Notes: generated by a model from the letters alone, not told the origin. Positions 32,419 to 44,118 are shown, counted from the first letter of the stretch. The stretch: 64,000 bases of DNA from Flaveria trinervia (GCA_025506515.1 CM046451.1:68310783-68374782); one strand, 5' to 3'. Program-made: numbers and translations.

Positions 32419-33954
32419 TCAGCATACCACCAGGTGGTGAACTGTTGACAGGAGCAACAGCAGGAGTTTGATAAGGAACATATTGCAGTATGTCCAAATC
32501 AAATAACTCCACAGGGCTTTGTGGAATCTTGTCCTTTGGAGATTCATTGAACTTAACATGTAGAGTTTCTTCAACCATCTTTGTTCTGCAGTTGAAGACT
32601 CTGTATGCCTTGCAAGTAGATGAATAACCAACAAAATACCCTGCATCCACCTTAGGATCAATTTATGGAGTTGATCCTTTGTGTTGAGAATGAAACAGGG
32701 ACACCCAAATGCTTTGAAAAATGAAATCAGAGGAGCCAAATGATGGAGAACTTCATATGGAGTCTTCATCAACCTCTGATTTACTAAAACTCTATTTTGC
32801 ACATAGCAAGCTGTGTTGACAGCTTCAGCCCAAAAGGTCAGTGGCAAACCTGAGTCAGCCAGCATGGACCTTGCAGCTTCAATGAGGGTCCTGTTCTTTC
32901 TCTCCACTACTCCATTTTGTTCTGGAGTCCTTGGAATGCTAAACTGCCTTTTGATTCCCTTTGAAAGATAGAAGTCATCAAGTGTATGATTTCTGAATTC
33001 AGTTCCATTGTCACTCCTAATACACTTGACTGGAAGGGAATACTGCTTCTCAATGTACAACACAAAGTGGATAATCTTCTGAGCAGCCTCATCCTTTGAA
33101 TGTAGAAAGAAAGTCCATACAAATCTGGAGTAATCATCCACAATTACCAGACAGTATTTCTTCTTTGCCATGCTCATTACTCTCACAGGACCAAATAGAT
33201 CCATATGCAGTAATTGCAAGCAGGCAGTGGACTTAGGCACTTCAATAGGAGGGAATGAGACTTTGTGTTGTTTTCCTTTTAAACACGCAGTGCAGGTTTC
33301 ATCACAGTGGAACTCCTTTATTGGTAAGCCTCTGACTAAACTATTGTGGGTAAGCTGATTCATGTTTTTAAGATTAACATGACCAAGCCTCCTGTGCCAC
33401 AGTTTAGATTCTTGAGAAGAGGCTTTGGAAAATAGGCAAGGATTGCCTTTGAGATCTATCTTCTTAGAAAGATCTAAGGCATACACTCTTCCTGTCCTGT
33501 TGGCTTTCAGGAGAGTGTGATCATCCAACACCTTGTCAATCAAGTGCAAAACTTTGGATGACAGAATCCTACAGTTTTGACTGGTGAAAAGGGCAACATG
33601 GCCTTTATCACACATTTGACTGACACTCAAGAGATTGTACTTGAGATTTTCCACATGATTAACATCATCAAATTTGATTTCTCCATTGGAGACAAAGCCC
33701 TTACCGATGATGTAACCCCTAGCATCATTGCCAAAAGAGACAAATCCCTTCTTTCCTTGAGAGTAGTCATGAAGAAGAGAGCTGTTCCCAGTCATGTGCA
33801 TAGATCCCCCACTGTCTACATACCAGATGCTACTTTGGCATGTTGAAGAACCCTGCAATAATAAACAATCAGTTAGTTTTAGAGACCCAAACCTTTTTGG
33901 TTTTGGGCCTGGTCTCATCAATAGATGGTAAACTAACAGGTTTATTTGAAACAA
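32419..33954 (-). CDS. pol: element B2 pol, protease-integrase open reading frame (511 codons)
   Basis: Longest open frame in the window. The first 33 codons overlap the end of gag in another frame and are probably not translated as such; the real protein likely begins after the CAG at 33853. Order: protease YVDSGGSMHMTG, GAG-pre-integrase zinc region (LWHRRLGHVNLKN; CTACLKGKQHK), then integrase with HMDLFGPV, RSDNGTEF and NGVVERKNRTL. The DDE triad is complete, and FFLHSKDEAAQ bridges the point where B1 is frameshifted. After FILNTKDQLHK (about 32660) a single-base change shifts the frame, so the last 80 codons are out of register. The true integrase C-terminus (VGYSSTCKAYRVFNC) continues in the frame of 32381-32650. 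Confidence 0.87.
   Translation of the reverse strand: MFQINLLVYHLLMRPGPKPKRFGSLKLTDCLLLQGSSTCQSSIWYVDSGGSMHMTGNSSLLHDYSQGKKGFVSFGNDARGYIIGKGFVSNGEIKFDDVNHVENLKYNLLSVSQMCDKGHVALFTSQNCRILSSKVLHLIDKVLDDHTLLKANRTGRVYALDLSKKIDLKGNPCLFSKASSQESKLWHRRLGHVNLKNMNQLTHNSLVRGLPIKEFHCDETCTACLKGKQHKVSFPPIEVPKSTACLQLLHMDLFGPVRVMSMAKKKYCLVIVDDYSRFVWTFFLHSKDEAAQKIIHFVLYIEKQYSLPVKCIRSDNGTEFRNHTLDDFYLSKGIKRQFSIPRTPEQNGVVERKNRTLIEAARSMLADSGLPLTFWAEAVNTACYVQNRVLVNQRLMKTPYEVLHHLAPLISFFKAFGCPCFILNTKDQLHKLILRWMQGILLVIHLLARHTESSTAEQRWLKKLYMLSSMNLQRTRFHKALWSYLIWTYCNMFLIKLLLLLLSTVHHLVVC
33853..33871 (-). other. splice-acceptor-like gag/pol junction of B2
   Basis: The minus strand reads ACTAACTGA (end of gag, TGA stop at 33869-33871), then TTGTTTATTATTG, then CAG followed by GG at 33853. 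In B2 pol lies in the +1 frame relative to gag, whereas in F it lies in the -1 frame; one shared splice would reconcile both. Confidence 0.5.
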
Positions 33955-36704
33955 CAGCCTGAGAGGAAGAAGATGGTGTAGAAGAGGAGTCCTTTGGCTT
34001 GGACCTCCTTTTCTGTGGTTTCAACATAGGAGTGTCTAGTTGGTTAACTCTACCCAACAGATGTTGAACCATCATTACCAGCTGTGTCTGATTTTGTGAT
34101 AAAGCTTTCAGCTCATCAGACACATTGCCAGTGGAGTTTGATAAGTTCCTATGTTGCACCTTCTTCTTCTGAGCACTCTCAGCTGTCACCTGTTTAACCC
34201 CTTCCTTTTTGGATTTCTTTGAGGACTTAAGGGTTACAGGATTTGATGTTGCTGATACAAATGTGGTCTCAAACTCAGTTTTCATTTTTACCATTTTCTC
34301 TTTAATTTCTTCTTTTTGTTTGAGTTTGGAACCTCTTTTGTACCAACAATCATCTGTAAGATGATTGAACAGACCACATACTTCACATGGTTTCTTCTTC
34401 ATCTTAGGTTGATCATCAACTAAAGAGGGTGAAGCAACTGAAGACTTGTTCTTCAATGCTTTGGAAGCATTGTTTGCTTTCTTGACTGCCTCTTTAGTGG
34501 TCTTCAAACTCTTTCTACTGTCAGTTTCTTCTCTTCAGTACTGATAGCAGTTGAAGTTTGAACTTCAGGTGTTAGATCCTGCTCTCTAGTCCTTTCAGGA
34601 CCTTCAGAATTAACTCCTGAGTTGATCAACTCATTAATCATGTGAATGTAGCATTTGAACCATCAACATCAGCTGATAAGTTCAAAGAGGGCTTGATGCT
34701 GACTGCTACTTCTGATTGTGCTGTATCAGAAGTAGATCACATGATGTGATGGATTGGTTATCACTCTCACCATCAGATTCTACCTCTGCTCTTGGGGTAA
34801 AATCTGTAGGTGGAGCAGTGTGATTGTAACCAATTCCAAACTTCACATTTGAAGCAGATTGCTTACTAAGAAGCATTTCAAAACCTTTGCATGATTGTAC
34901 CCATCTATCACACTCGACCTGGGTAACTGCAAGGGTTTCTTTGAGATCTTTGTACTTCTCTAGAAGTACTTCTTCTCTAGCCTTATCATCAATTATTTGG
35001 CAATTCAGTTTATAAATCTCATCATTTTTATCTTTAAGCACAGACTCAAACTCAGCTTGTTTTTGGAAATTATTTGTTCTAGCTCAATGTTCTTATTAAT
35101 TAGAGCTACATTTGCTTCTCTAATGGAAGCAAATGCTGCTATGCATGGTTCAGAACATAATTTGGCTTTTGCCTCAGAGGATACCTGTGATACCTGAGGT
35201 GTAGAGGCATTAGAAAATGAAGTATCAGCAGACTTCAAAGCCATAAGAGCCAGATTCCCAAAAGGACTGTCCCACCATGTTGACCAGCACCTGAAAACAG
35301 TTGATCATGACCAGACATGTCATCTGTAAACTGCTCTAGTCAACAACTCCTGGGGTGAAGAAGCTGTGTTGTTGAGGTTGAGTTTGTTGATGAGATTGGG
35401 ATGGCTGAGGTTCTGGTAGTGCATGAGGTTGTGGTGCCATAGGAACTTGAACTTGATTTGACTGTGGCATGTAATAGCAAGGGTACGGATATGGCATTTG
35501 ACCCTGAGGAACAAAATATGCCGGAGTTGTTGTTGAGGATGATGACTAGAAGTGACAGATGTTGCCCCTGTGTTGTTGACTATTGCCAGGAAAAGTCACA
35601 AAGGGTGCAGTGGAGTTAGATCCAGTTGATCTACACTCTCTTGCAAAGTGTCCAAGCCTTTGGCATTTGTGACACCTCAACTTGCTCTTGTCAAAACGAA
35701 CTTTGGTTTTGCCAGAGAGTCCTGGGAATTTTCTTTCAGTTCTTTTATAGAACTTCTGAGATATGATATTTATCAGGGCCATTTGGCTCAAAATATCCAT
35801 CTCCTCTAAGTCATCATCAGCAATCCCCTGAGATCATCCATAATGAAGCATAGATTGTCATTATTACACCCAGTAAACTAACCATCAACACTCACAAATG
35901 CAGAATCAGAAGTGCTTGAAGAGAAATTAATATGCTCATCATACTGGCATTCAGATAAAGCATATTCTGACTCATGACCCACCAAGGCAGTGTTGCCTGG
36001 TACAAAGTCTTCAGTGAGCTTTCCAGATGAAGACAACTTTCTCTTCTGTTCTATCTCTCTCTCTCAACGTGAGCAGTTTCCATGGAGTTGGGTGAGAGAT
36101 AGTTTGTCCAAACTTGCACTGGAGCGTAGGACAATAGTATATGTGTCCCATCTCTCAGGCAATGATCTGAGAAATCTGTTATTCATCTGAATATTTGTGT
36201 ACTCAAGTTTGACCATTTTTAGTTCAGAGATCAAACAAGAGAACCGCTCTTATTGTTGAGTCAGTGTCTCACCCTTTCTATGAGAGAATGTCTCATATTG
36301 TTAGGCAAGAATTTCTCTATTATTTGCCAAGACTTCATCTGTTCCTCCAAATTGTTCTTTCAAGGCATCCAGAGGTCATGGGCAGTTTCATGATGCATTA
36401 GCCCAGAATAGATTTCATTTGGCAGTGCCATGGCCAGAATTCCATGGGCTTTTGCATCAATTTCAAGCAACTTCTTATCCTCATCTGAGTATTGCTCCCT
36501 CCTCTTCGGAACCATTTGATTGGTTTCTGGGTTATTCACCATAGGCTTGTGTGGACCATGTACCACTGATGTCCAACACCCTGCGCTGTTAACAGACAGG
36601 TGATGGAGCATACGTCTTTGCCATATGTTATACTCATTCCTAACCAGCATTGGTGGCTTGGTTGAGGAACCAGTATTGTGAGGATCATTGGAGGGAGTAG
36701 TCAT
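33869..36704 (-). pseudogene. gag: element B2 gag (two zinc knuckles)
   Basis: Start ATG at 36704 (MTTPSNDPHNTGSSTKPPML). The N-terminal UBN2-type region is open to 36360 (YSDEDKKLLEIDAKAHGIL). The first knuckle CHKCQRLGHFAREC is intact (35546-35800). A coiled-coil section follows at 34706-35244. The last 212 codons are open (33869-34507) with the second knuckle CEVCGLFNHLTDDC near the start and a basic Ser-rich tail, ending KKVWVSKTN at a TGA. The gap 35800-36360 has frame changes but keeps the UBN2 words QFERFSCLISELK. Gag would build the particle and package RNA; no domain is missing, only the frame is broken. Confidence 0.86.
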
Positions 36705-36920
36705 TTTCAGTTCAAAAACAATTTAATTCAAGCTTTTAAAAGTTTTAAACAGACCACAACAAACTCAATGAAATCAAGAGAAGATCTCAGGATGAATGAC
36801 CAGAAATACAGAAAATTCAATCTCTATAACCGTTTCTTGCAAAAACAAAAGCTAATTCAATCAAACTTAGATCTTGAATAGCAGTTTCAATGATCAATTA
36901 TTAGATCGATCAATGATTAA

Positions 36921-36935
36921 CCTGCTCTGATACCA
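36921..36935 (-). other. primer binding site of B2
   Basis: TGGTATCAGAGCAGG on the minus strand, two bases after the CA end of the 5' LTR; identical to B1. Confidence 0.93.
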
Positions 36936-36937
36936 TT

Positions 36938-37906
36938 TGACAGGATCAGCGATCACAAGTTTGATGTATTAGGATTCAAAGTAGCGGAATACGAACAAGA
37001 ATTAGACAAATTGTAGCAAGCAATCGATACTTGTATGCATTAAGAGCGCATATGGTTATAGGGAGAGAATATTTGTTTCTGATTTCAAGGAATGTTTATA
37101 GATATAGAATATTTCTAATCAAATCATTCAAAAACATTCATTCATTCATCACATATATTACAATAGGTTGTCACTCCTTATATAGAGTGCAACAATCACT
37201 GCTGTTATCACAGAAAGTGACAACTGGCAGATCTAATACAAAAATAACTAACTCTTAACAAACTACTGAAATGTTCACAACTACTGAGAACATATCAGAG
37301 TGTTAAGTACAAAATATAAAACTACTGAAACTACAACGACTGAAGAACAAGCTCTTCAGTCGTTTTACAAGACTACTGAAACATAAAACTACTGAAACTA
37401 GAAATATAAAACTACTGATATCACAACTACTGAAGAAGTACTCTTCAGCAGTTGTGACAAACTACTGACGCTTCAGTACTTGATCTTCAGACTTTGACCT
37501 TCAGATGTTTCATCAGCTGATGACTTCAGTAGATATCATCAACTGATGTCTTCAGTCTTTGTCTTCAGACATTGTACATCAGTTGTTGATCTTCAGCACT
37601 TGTAAACTCTTCAGCTGTTGTACTTCAGTACTTTGGTCTTTCAGCTCCAGCACTTGTGTTCTTCAGCTGTTCAGCTCAGTACTTGGTTCTTCAGTTGTTC
37701 AGCTTCAGTACTTGTGTTCTTCAGTCTTCAGTGTTGTACTTCAGCACTTTAGTTCTTCAGCTGTTGGAATCTTCAGCACTTGATCTTCAGCTGTTGAAGT
37801 CTTCAGCACTTGTCAAACTGCTGATGAGTCTTTCAGCAGTTGTTGTGATACCATGTGGGACTTAGAGGTTTTCTGATCTTGGCTTATTGGTTCTTTTGGT
37901 CCAACA
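36938..37906 (-). repeat. 5' LTR of element B2
   Basis: Pairs with 25357-26298 and is 27 bp longer, mainly through scattered short indels. On the minus strand it starts TGTTGGACC at 37906. TATA box at 37176-37185. The outer end is intact, unlike that of B1. Confidence 0.93.
37176..37185 (-). promoter_or_regulatory. TATA box in the B2 5' LTR
   Basis: The minus strand reads CTATATAAGG, about 240 bp before the LTR's 3' end; conserved with the other B-family LTRs. Confidence 0.7.
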
Positions 37907-39511
37907 AAATTTGAGAGTGGAAGGATGATGAAATAATAGCTTGGAAGTTGTGCTAAAAATGGCATACTTCCTAGCTTGAGCCTCAGCAATGACAACCTAG
38001 GCTTGAGCCTCAAATAATTTGGATATTAAATCCTTTATTGGAGTCTTCTAATTTATGTGTTCTGTTTTAATAAGGACACAATTTTCTCTAACTCTTCAAT
38101 TTTTCTTTGATACTCAGATTCAGCCCTTTTAAAATCTGATTTTAAAACATTTAGCGATTCAATATGGTATTTAATCTCCATATTGTGGTCCTGATACAAT
38201 TTAACCTTAGCAATACATGCAGGAGTACACAGATGTTCATATACCTTATTGTCATTTGTTCCTACCATGAGTGCTAGAGCAGGAGTCACATCCTGTACCA
38301 TGAAGCTCAAAACAACTTCTTGAGCCATGGCATGTTGACTTTCTAGTGGGCTTTGGTGTGGACGGATGTGTGGAGGCCTGTGAGGTTCCCAGATTTGACT
38401 TGGGAGCCTTGCATTCCCTTGCAAAATGACCAAGTTGGTTACAGTTGTAACATTTGGCCTTAGTTTTGTGAAACCCAAATTTGTTGTTAGTTGGGCTCTA
38501 GGGAAATTGCCTTCATGTTCTCCTAAGGAACTTCTTTTCTCTGTAGGTTAAAAGAGCTATTTGTTGGACTGTGTCTACATACTCCACATCATCTGGACGG
38601 AAGCACTCTAGATCATCAAGCAATATTGAAAATCACTAGAGTGTCCACTTTCTGAAACAAAGGCACAACTATCCTGAAAAGAACCATGCTGAGCTTGTTG
38701 AGACCTTGGAGTCTCAACAAATGTAATGTATGGTCCAGACGAACAGGATGGCTACTGGGTGTATGTCAGGTACTGTTGAGGTTGTGTGGGTCCTGAGCCT
38801 TTAGCAACCATTAAATCATTGCTAGTAGGAACTCCTAAGGGTCTGCTTGTTTGATGGCCTCTCTTGCTTTGCATCTCCAGTCGGTATCCATCAAGGGTGC
38901 CATAGAGTTCGGTCATAGTGAGTGTGTTCAGATCTTCTGTCCTCTTGATGGAGACATAGTAGAACGCCCACTCATTAGGAAGTGCACTCAATAAAATTCT
39001 TGTGAGGTCTCTAAGTTCAGGAGTAATTTCCACAAACTAAAAGGAAGAAATAGGTCCGTGTACCTAAAGTATTGGTTAAGAGTCTCTCTAGCAATGTAGG
39101 TGAAGTTCTCAAACTGTTGCTTCAGTGAGTCCTTCTTGGATTCATTAGAGCTGGAGTACATCTTAGCAAGTGCATCAAACAGTTCCCTAGTTGACTTGCA
39201 ATGTCAAACCCCACCATGATGGAGTTAGATATTACGGTCATGAGAATAGTCATTGCATTGCTGTCAATGTTCAGCTTCTTCTGGTCCTCATCAGAGTAGT
39301 CTTCAATGGCTTTCTCTATCACGACACCGTTTCCACTGGGTGCTGCCACCTTGGGTTTATACGGGCCATTGATAATAGACTGCCACATCTTGTTGTCTTG
39401 ATATCTGATGAAGCCTTCCATGTGTCTGCTCTATGACCTAAACTTTTCAGGGGTGATGATGGGTGCTTTGGTCATCGTTCCCATCTCTACTTCAAACTTG
39501 TTAAGGGCCAT
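37907..39511 (-). pseudogene. gag: element C gag, N-terminal piece with first knuckle
   Basis: Start ATG at 39511 (MALNKFEVEMGTMTKAPIIT), matching F's gag start MAAISKTDMETGTMNKSPLI. UBN2-type core: MEGFIRYQDNKMWQSIINGP and YSDEDQKKLNIDS (39122-39421), then LLSALPNEWAFYYVSIKRTE (38752-39033). The first knuckle is CYNCNQLGHFAREC at about 38405-38455. A coiled-coil start (SLNVLKSDFKRAESEYQRK) at 38053-38200 leads to the B2 insertion at 37907. Frame changes occur near 39120, 38740 and 38480. Confidence 0.82.
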
Positions 39512-39585
39512 TTTGAGTGTGGTGTAAGGACGAGTGAAAACAAGTTGATTAGGATGGTAAGATCTCATAATCAAGAGCCTAAGAA

Positions 39586-39597
39586 GCTCTAATACCA
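39586..39597 (-). other. primer binding site of element C
   Basis: The minus strand reads TGGTATTAGAGC, the initiator-Met tRNA site with one C-to-T change from TGGTATCAGAGC, two bases after the LTR's CA end at 39600. Confidence 0.88.
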
Positions 39598-39599
39598 AT

Positions 39600-40468
39600 T
39601 GCAGGATTGTTTTTTTTGTTACTTAACACTTGGTTTTCTCTCAAACTCACTAATACTTACACCCGGATCAGATGATGCAGAGTCTTTTCTAAGAGTTGAT
39701 AATAATATAATAAGTAGCAAAGAACACAAAGAGATAATTTTCAAAGTACTTGCATATATTACTTCTCAAACCAAAGTATTACAAGACTCTTACAAGCATA
39801 TTACATGAGTTACAATGAAAAACTATATATACTACTACCTACAGCCGGATATAGTTTGATACCAGCTTGGAACCTATGACTAAAGCATATACTATAATGC
39901 TAAAGTTAAGGTATCTTAGATAAAGTATTATCTAAGATATGGTAGTCATGACATGTCCATGACTTACCTTTTGTCATCAGCTAAAGTTGGTAACTGTACT
40001 AACTAATAAAGATGAACAGTGGAATAAAGTATGGTTAACTACATGGCTTTTAAGAAAACGCCATACAGTATCTCAGAGGTTTGCAGAGAAGTGTCAGAGA
40101 CACATACTTATGTCCACTAGTTCATAGTAGTGTCTTCCGAAGGGTGGTTGGCTTCAAAAGAACAAGTTCTTCCGAAGCCACTTATACTTCGAAAGAGGCT
40201 ACTTCTTCCAAGGCTTGAGGACTTCTTCTTTTCTTCATACTTCGGAAGTTCACTTCTTATCTTTTCTTCTCAGACTTGATCTTTGAAAGTGAACACTTTG
40301 TCTTCAGAAGTAGAGTTGGTCCTTGGAAGTTATCTTGTACTTTATCTTCGGAAGAAATCTATTTCCTTCGGAAGTTCCACACTTAGCTTTGGAAGTCTTT
40401 TATTAGATGTACCAAAATAGTCTAAGTGATTTGGTTTTGGTTGCACTAGCCTTCTTCTTGATCCAATT
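39600..40468 (-). repeat. 5' LTR of element C
   Basis: Pairs with 2365-3235. The expected outer end ccaaca has become ccaatt. The core CAAACTATATCCGGCTGTAG also resembles F's LTR near 55490, showing C and F are related families. The U3 part (about 40140-40400) carries many CTTCGGAAG-type words. Confidence 0.9.
39823..39832 (-). promoter_or_regulatory. TATA box candidate in the C 5' LTR
   Basis: The minus strand reads GTATATATAG. In the 3' LTR copy the place reads GTATCTATGG, so the box has been lost there. Confidence 0.55.
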
Positions 40469-40473
40469 GTATT

Positions 40474-41141
40474 CTTCAGTTGCCAACGCTTTAAATTTCG
40501 CCCAAGTCAAGGCTATTACTGCCTCCCTACCTTGAGCCTACACTTGGGTATTCCACTACATTAACTCTTTTCCCACCAATACAAGTAGCATATTTCACCT
40601 TTTGATTTTTAGCACAATTGTTGATATCCATCACAAATTCCATCTTCTCAATCGAATGGGTCAAGGCAATGGGTCCACCTTTTCCATCAAACTCCTTTGG
40701 TATACAAGTCATGAATTCCTTGTATGTACAACCAACCCTTCCTCTAATACCATTCCTATTCATGTTACCATTACCATTCACGTTACCCATTCCACCTCCT
40801 TCCCCATTGTTATCTCCATTCTCGTCTCCATGTTTGTTTTGGTCATTCTCTTCATGGCCACCATTTTCATCATTATGTTTGTTGTTATCATTACCACCCC
40901 CATTATTATGGTTCATGATGTTGTTACTCACCTATGCGACTATGTTCGGGATGAGTGCTACCAGTTGTTGAGCAATCATGGCAGCTATATCAGGGTTTCC
41001 AGCTTCGTGATTATTACCACCCTTCCCACCTTCATTTCCACCTGCAGGTGCTTGACCCCTACCTCCTGCACCTTATCGTCTACCTCTGCCTCTTAGGGCA
41101 GCACCATCACGACTAACACTGCAAGTAATTCTTCTGGGCAT
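40474..41141 (-). pseudogene. gag: element D gag, N-terminal half
   Basis: Start ATG at 41141 (MPRRITCSVSRDGAALRGRG). It has a Gly/Asn/Asp-rich low-complexity section (40780-40931, GGGNDNNKHNDENGG) and then the capsid start CTYKEFMTCIPKEFDGKGG and THSIEKMEFV (40600-40740), a strong Ty3/gypsy gag match. A frame change near 40570 precedes TWAKFKALATEEY, after which element C interrupts. In the intact order CPMNEMKKLEHKFW (at 2364) would come next. A stop lies near 41075. Confidence 0.85.
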
Positions 41142-42162
41142 CATCTTTCTAATCAACATAAACAATTCATAAGTTTCAGCAATATCAAATGTCATCATAG
41201 TTCCGTTAGTCCAATAAAGCATATCATTGCAAACCTATTTTCCACAATGTAATACCACGAACCAAAACATAAGAATAATATAAAGTCTCCTTCTCATAAT
41301 TCAAAATGTCTCAACGTGATAATCGATAAAGTAATATCCTAAAAACATGCTAAATCCATAGTCTAACGATGTCTGAAAATGAAATATGCAATAACTATAA
41401 TAAATCCCCTAAATCTTCAAGTCTCCAGCAGTGCTCATGCGACATCAATGTTGCTCATTGTCACTGCTGGAGGAGCTAGAAGGTCTCAGGGGCAAGTCGG
41501 GGTGGTCACCCCACAAACAAGCCTCATCAGCCGGCACTTAGAACCTTATATGTGTCTTCAAAAACACTCTCTTTCTAGTCGTCCGTAGTAGCATCGGTCC
41601 TACGCCGATTTCCTGGTATGGTCCTCTGCGTAGCCGGGCACCTAGGTTCCCGACTTTAGGGCATACCTTGCAATAGCCAACCTAATTGGTATCACAGGAG
41701 CAGCTGGGGAAACAAGGGTATTTGGTGCAGAAGGAATAATAGGAGCACTTGGTGCGGCTGGGGCTTCAAGTGCTGTAGGACCAAGTAGTGTAGCACAAAT
41801 GGCAGGCAACCCTAGCACAACATGGTTACTTATCTCCTCTTCATCAGATGACTCTCTCGCTGACTCCTTGGGGTCGAACTCTATATCAGATAACGTAGGC
41901 AGCTAACGGCCCGAGAGAACCTCTTCGGGTTCTAACTTAGAGTCGGACAAGTGAACTTGAGACACTATAGGAATGGAGGGTCTAGTGGAAGACATCCTAT
42001 AAGAAAAAGGTACTTTTCCTTAAAAGAAGCAGATCAAAAGATAAAGAACAGATAGACAGAATAGAATAGAAGGAACATGCATGTAATATCGTATGTATTC
42101 TACATGACGCTTCCTAGGTTATAGTCTAGGTCCAGTGATCCACCTAATTCTCTATAACCAAT
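41142..42162 (-). other. element D leader between PBS and gag
   Basis: About 1 kb of leader. A degenerate reading frame can be followed from an ATG at 41995 (MSSTRPSIPIVSQVHLSDSK, then an acidic stretch and an Ala/Pro-rich stretch), broken by several stops. I cannot say whether it was once the true gag N-terminus or an upstream ORF. Confidence 0.5.
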
Positions 42163-42175
42163 GGCTCTAATACCA
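42163..42175 (-). other. primer binding site of element D
   Basis: The minus strand reads TGGTATTAGAGCC, three bases after the LTR end GTGTGACA (42179). Confidence 0.85.
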
Positions 42176-43179
42176 ATCTGTCACACCCCCGCTTATAGCG
42201 AAAACATGCGGATGTAATGGACGGAATCATCATAATACATTGTTAATTAATAGAGATGCAATAAGTGATTAAAGTCAAAGTGTCATGACGTCACCCGACA
42301 CAAATGGAGACTTGTGTCGCAGTTAGTCAATTCCACGACAAACATAGTCATACAAACCAAATAAGTATAAATGCCACAACCCGGGAACAAATGAATATAA
42401 AGTGAATAACAAATAAAAGTCAATGCAATTGTCAAAGACATCCAATGAATTTAAATAATTCAATCGTAAGGTCGTCGCTAAGGCAACATCCCTAGCTATC
42501 CTCAATGATTGTTACCTGAAAAAATATGCTCAAGGTCAACATATTGTAGGTGAGTTCGCAGGTATAAATAATATTGTGTAAAAGTTTGGTAGGACATGAG
42601 TGTATATAGTTATAAGAAAGTACTATCACATGTAAACATAAACATCACAACTAAACCTACGACGTACACACAGAACTTGTCACAACATATTCACCCTAGG
42701 GCCCGTACCTGGCCACTATCAGTCCCAACTAGTATGCTAACAAACAAAGGTAGGGGTGTCAGCCCAATAATACTATCAGTACCTGTTTGTCGGCTCCAAC
42801 ACTGGAGTTAAATAGTTATCAACAAAGAACCACATAGACAACTCATGCATGTACCAGATAAATACTTACAAAATAGTAAACACAACTCCCAAATATTGAA
42901 TAAGTTTACAACATAAAAAGGGTGAGCATACTTTTCTCCCCTAGTTTATAAATATTTAAAATGAAAACGCGGTCACGAGATAGACCTTGAATGAGATGAA
43001 TTAGAAAGGAAAAAAACTTCAAAGGATGAGAGCAAACAAACGATCAAACACCTATGATTAGTTGTAATTAGGATCTCTAAAGACGTTCAATGAGAAAGAA
43101 TACATTCGGTTGGTTTCGGGTTCGACGCGCGAGAAGGTCACAAAGTAGTTAAAGGCCATTCATACATCATATTATGCTA

Positions 43180-43454
43180 TATGATACTATATGCACACAC
43201 ACAAAAGCAAACACATATACAATACACATACATCTTCATAAACACAAACATTATATGCACACACACGAATGAAAAACACAAACCACGCACATACACACAA
43301 CATAAACGCATATAATACATGTATATGTAATCCACTCCCGCACACACATTATATACACACACGGTGCACACACACAGGAGCCAAAGGCTGTTGTGCTTGG
43401 TCCCTCTCGGCATTCGACACACACACAATGTGCGAATGTATATATATATGTATG

Positions 43455-43487
<33 letters not shown>

Positions 43488-43830
43488 GAATACACAATGC
43501 ATAAACACATATATAACACATAACGAGCAATACATACACACATCATCATATACACATACGTACACATGTACAAGGCTACTGGGATCACCTCGGATACACG
43601 TACTACACACACGATACATACACTTATGTATATATACATACGAATGCAGGTATGTATACACAGCAGCGTTCGGTTGTTGTGTTCCTCTCGGCACACTCAC
43701 AACACACACACATGCACACACCTCATGCACACACTGCACACACATCATCTGCTATTAGCCACACACACCACACAATTATACACATACAACATCAGCATAT
43801 ACGCATATATATACACACACAACAAGCTGG
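43180..43830. repeat. CA/TA microsatellite block within the D LTR
   Basis: Interspersed (CA)n, (TA)n and ATACAC runs, with a pure TA run at about 43461-43487. It gives several long spurious ORFs of His/Thr/Tyr/Cys on both strands. Confidence 0.85.
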
Positions 43831-44118
43831 AGCACGGAACCGAAACCAACAAAATGAAACAAAGTGAAACATGTATGAATCGAATACCTTCGGGGAGGCT
43901 AAATGGTGAAACGATTTCGATCAACGCCAACCAGAGCACTCAATGAAAGAGTCGACGGCAACACATGGGTTTTAGGGTTTTGGGAGGTCACATGGTGATT
44001 CACGGCATATATTTTTCAATTTGAACAGTTACACTTTTGGACCTCTCAACTTTCATTTATTTAATCCCTTTAATTTAGTTAAATTACCATTTAAACCCTA
44101 TACTTACTTATAGTGATA

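Larger units (their letters stand above)
25357..37906 (-). mobile_element. SIRE-like Ty1/copia element B2 (complete, 12.55 kb)
   Basis: Complete minus-strand element, same family as B1, inserted in element C's gag. On the minus strand: 5' LTR 37906-36938, PBS 36935-36921, gag 36704-33869, pol 33852-30553, spacer 30552-29792, aORF 29791-26510, PPT 26309-26299, 3' LTR 26298-25357. Perfect aaatt duplications flank it. LTRs differ by few substitutions over the first 230 aligned bases, mostly single-base indels, so it is the youngest insertion here. It has the most intact pol of the window (511 open codons at 32419-33954), but still several frameshifts. Confidence 0.95.
2365..40468 (-). mobile_element. 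SIRE-like Ty1/copia element C, interrupted by B1 and B2
   Basis: Minus-strand copia element inserted in gag of gypsy element D. The 5' LTR is 39600-40468, PBS 39586-39597, gag 39511 down to 37907 and then 25356 to 24290, pol 24269 to 20831, spacer to 20221, aORF 20220 to 17335 and then 4438 to about 3480, PPT 3236-3246 and 3' LTR 2365-3235. Two younger copia elements, B2 (25357-37906) and B1 (4444-17334), sit inside it with clean 5-bp duplications. Without them C is about 12.65 kb, a size and layout (extra ORF after pol) typical of the SIRE lineage. Three catalytic acids in pol are lost, so it is dead. Confidence 0.9.

Noticed and set aside
40602..41096. 164-codon plus-strand ORF with hydrophobic repeats
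   Set aside because: Antisense of the Asn/Asp/Gly-rich gag of element D; the minus-strand frame matches a known gag core.
43177..43946. Several 80-165-codon ORFs on both strands
   Set aside because: CA/TA microsatellite in the D LTR; residues are almost only His, Thr, Tyr, Ile, Cys and Val.
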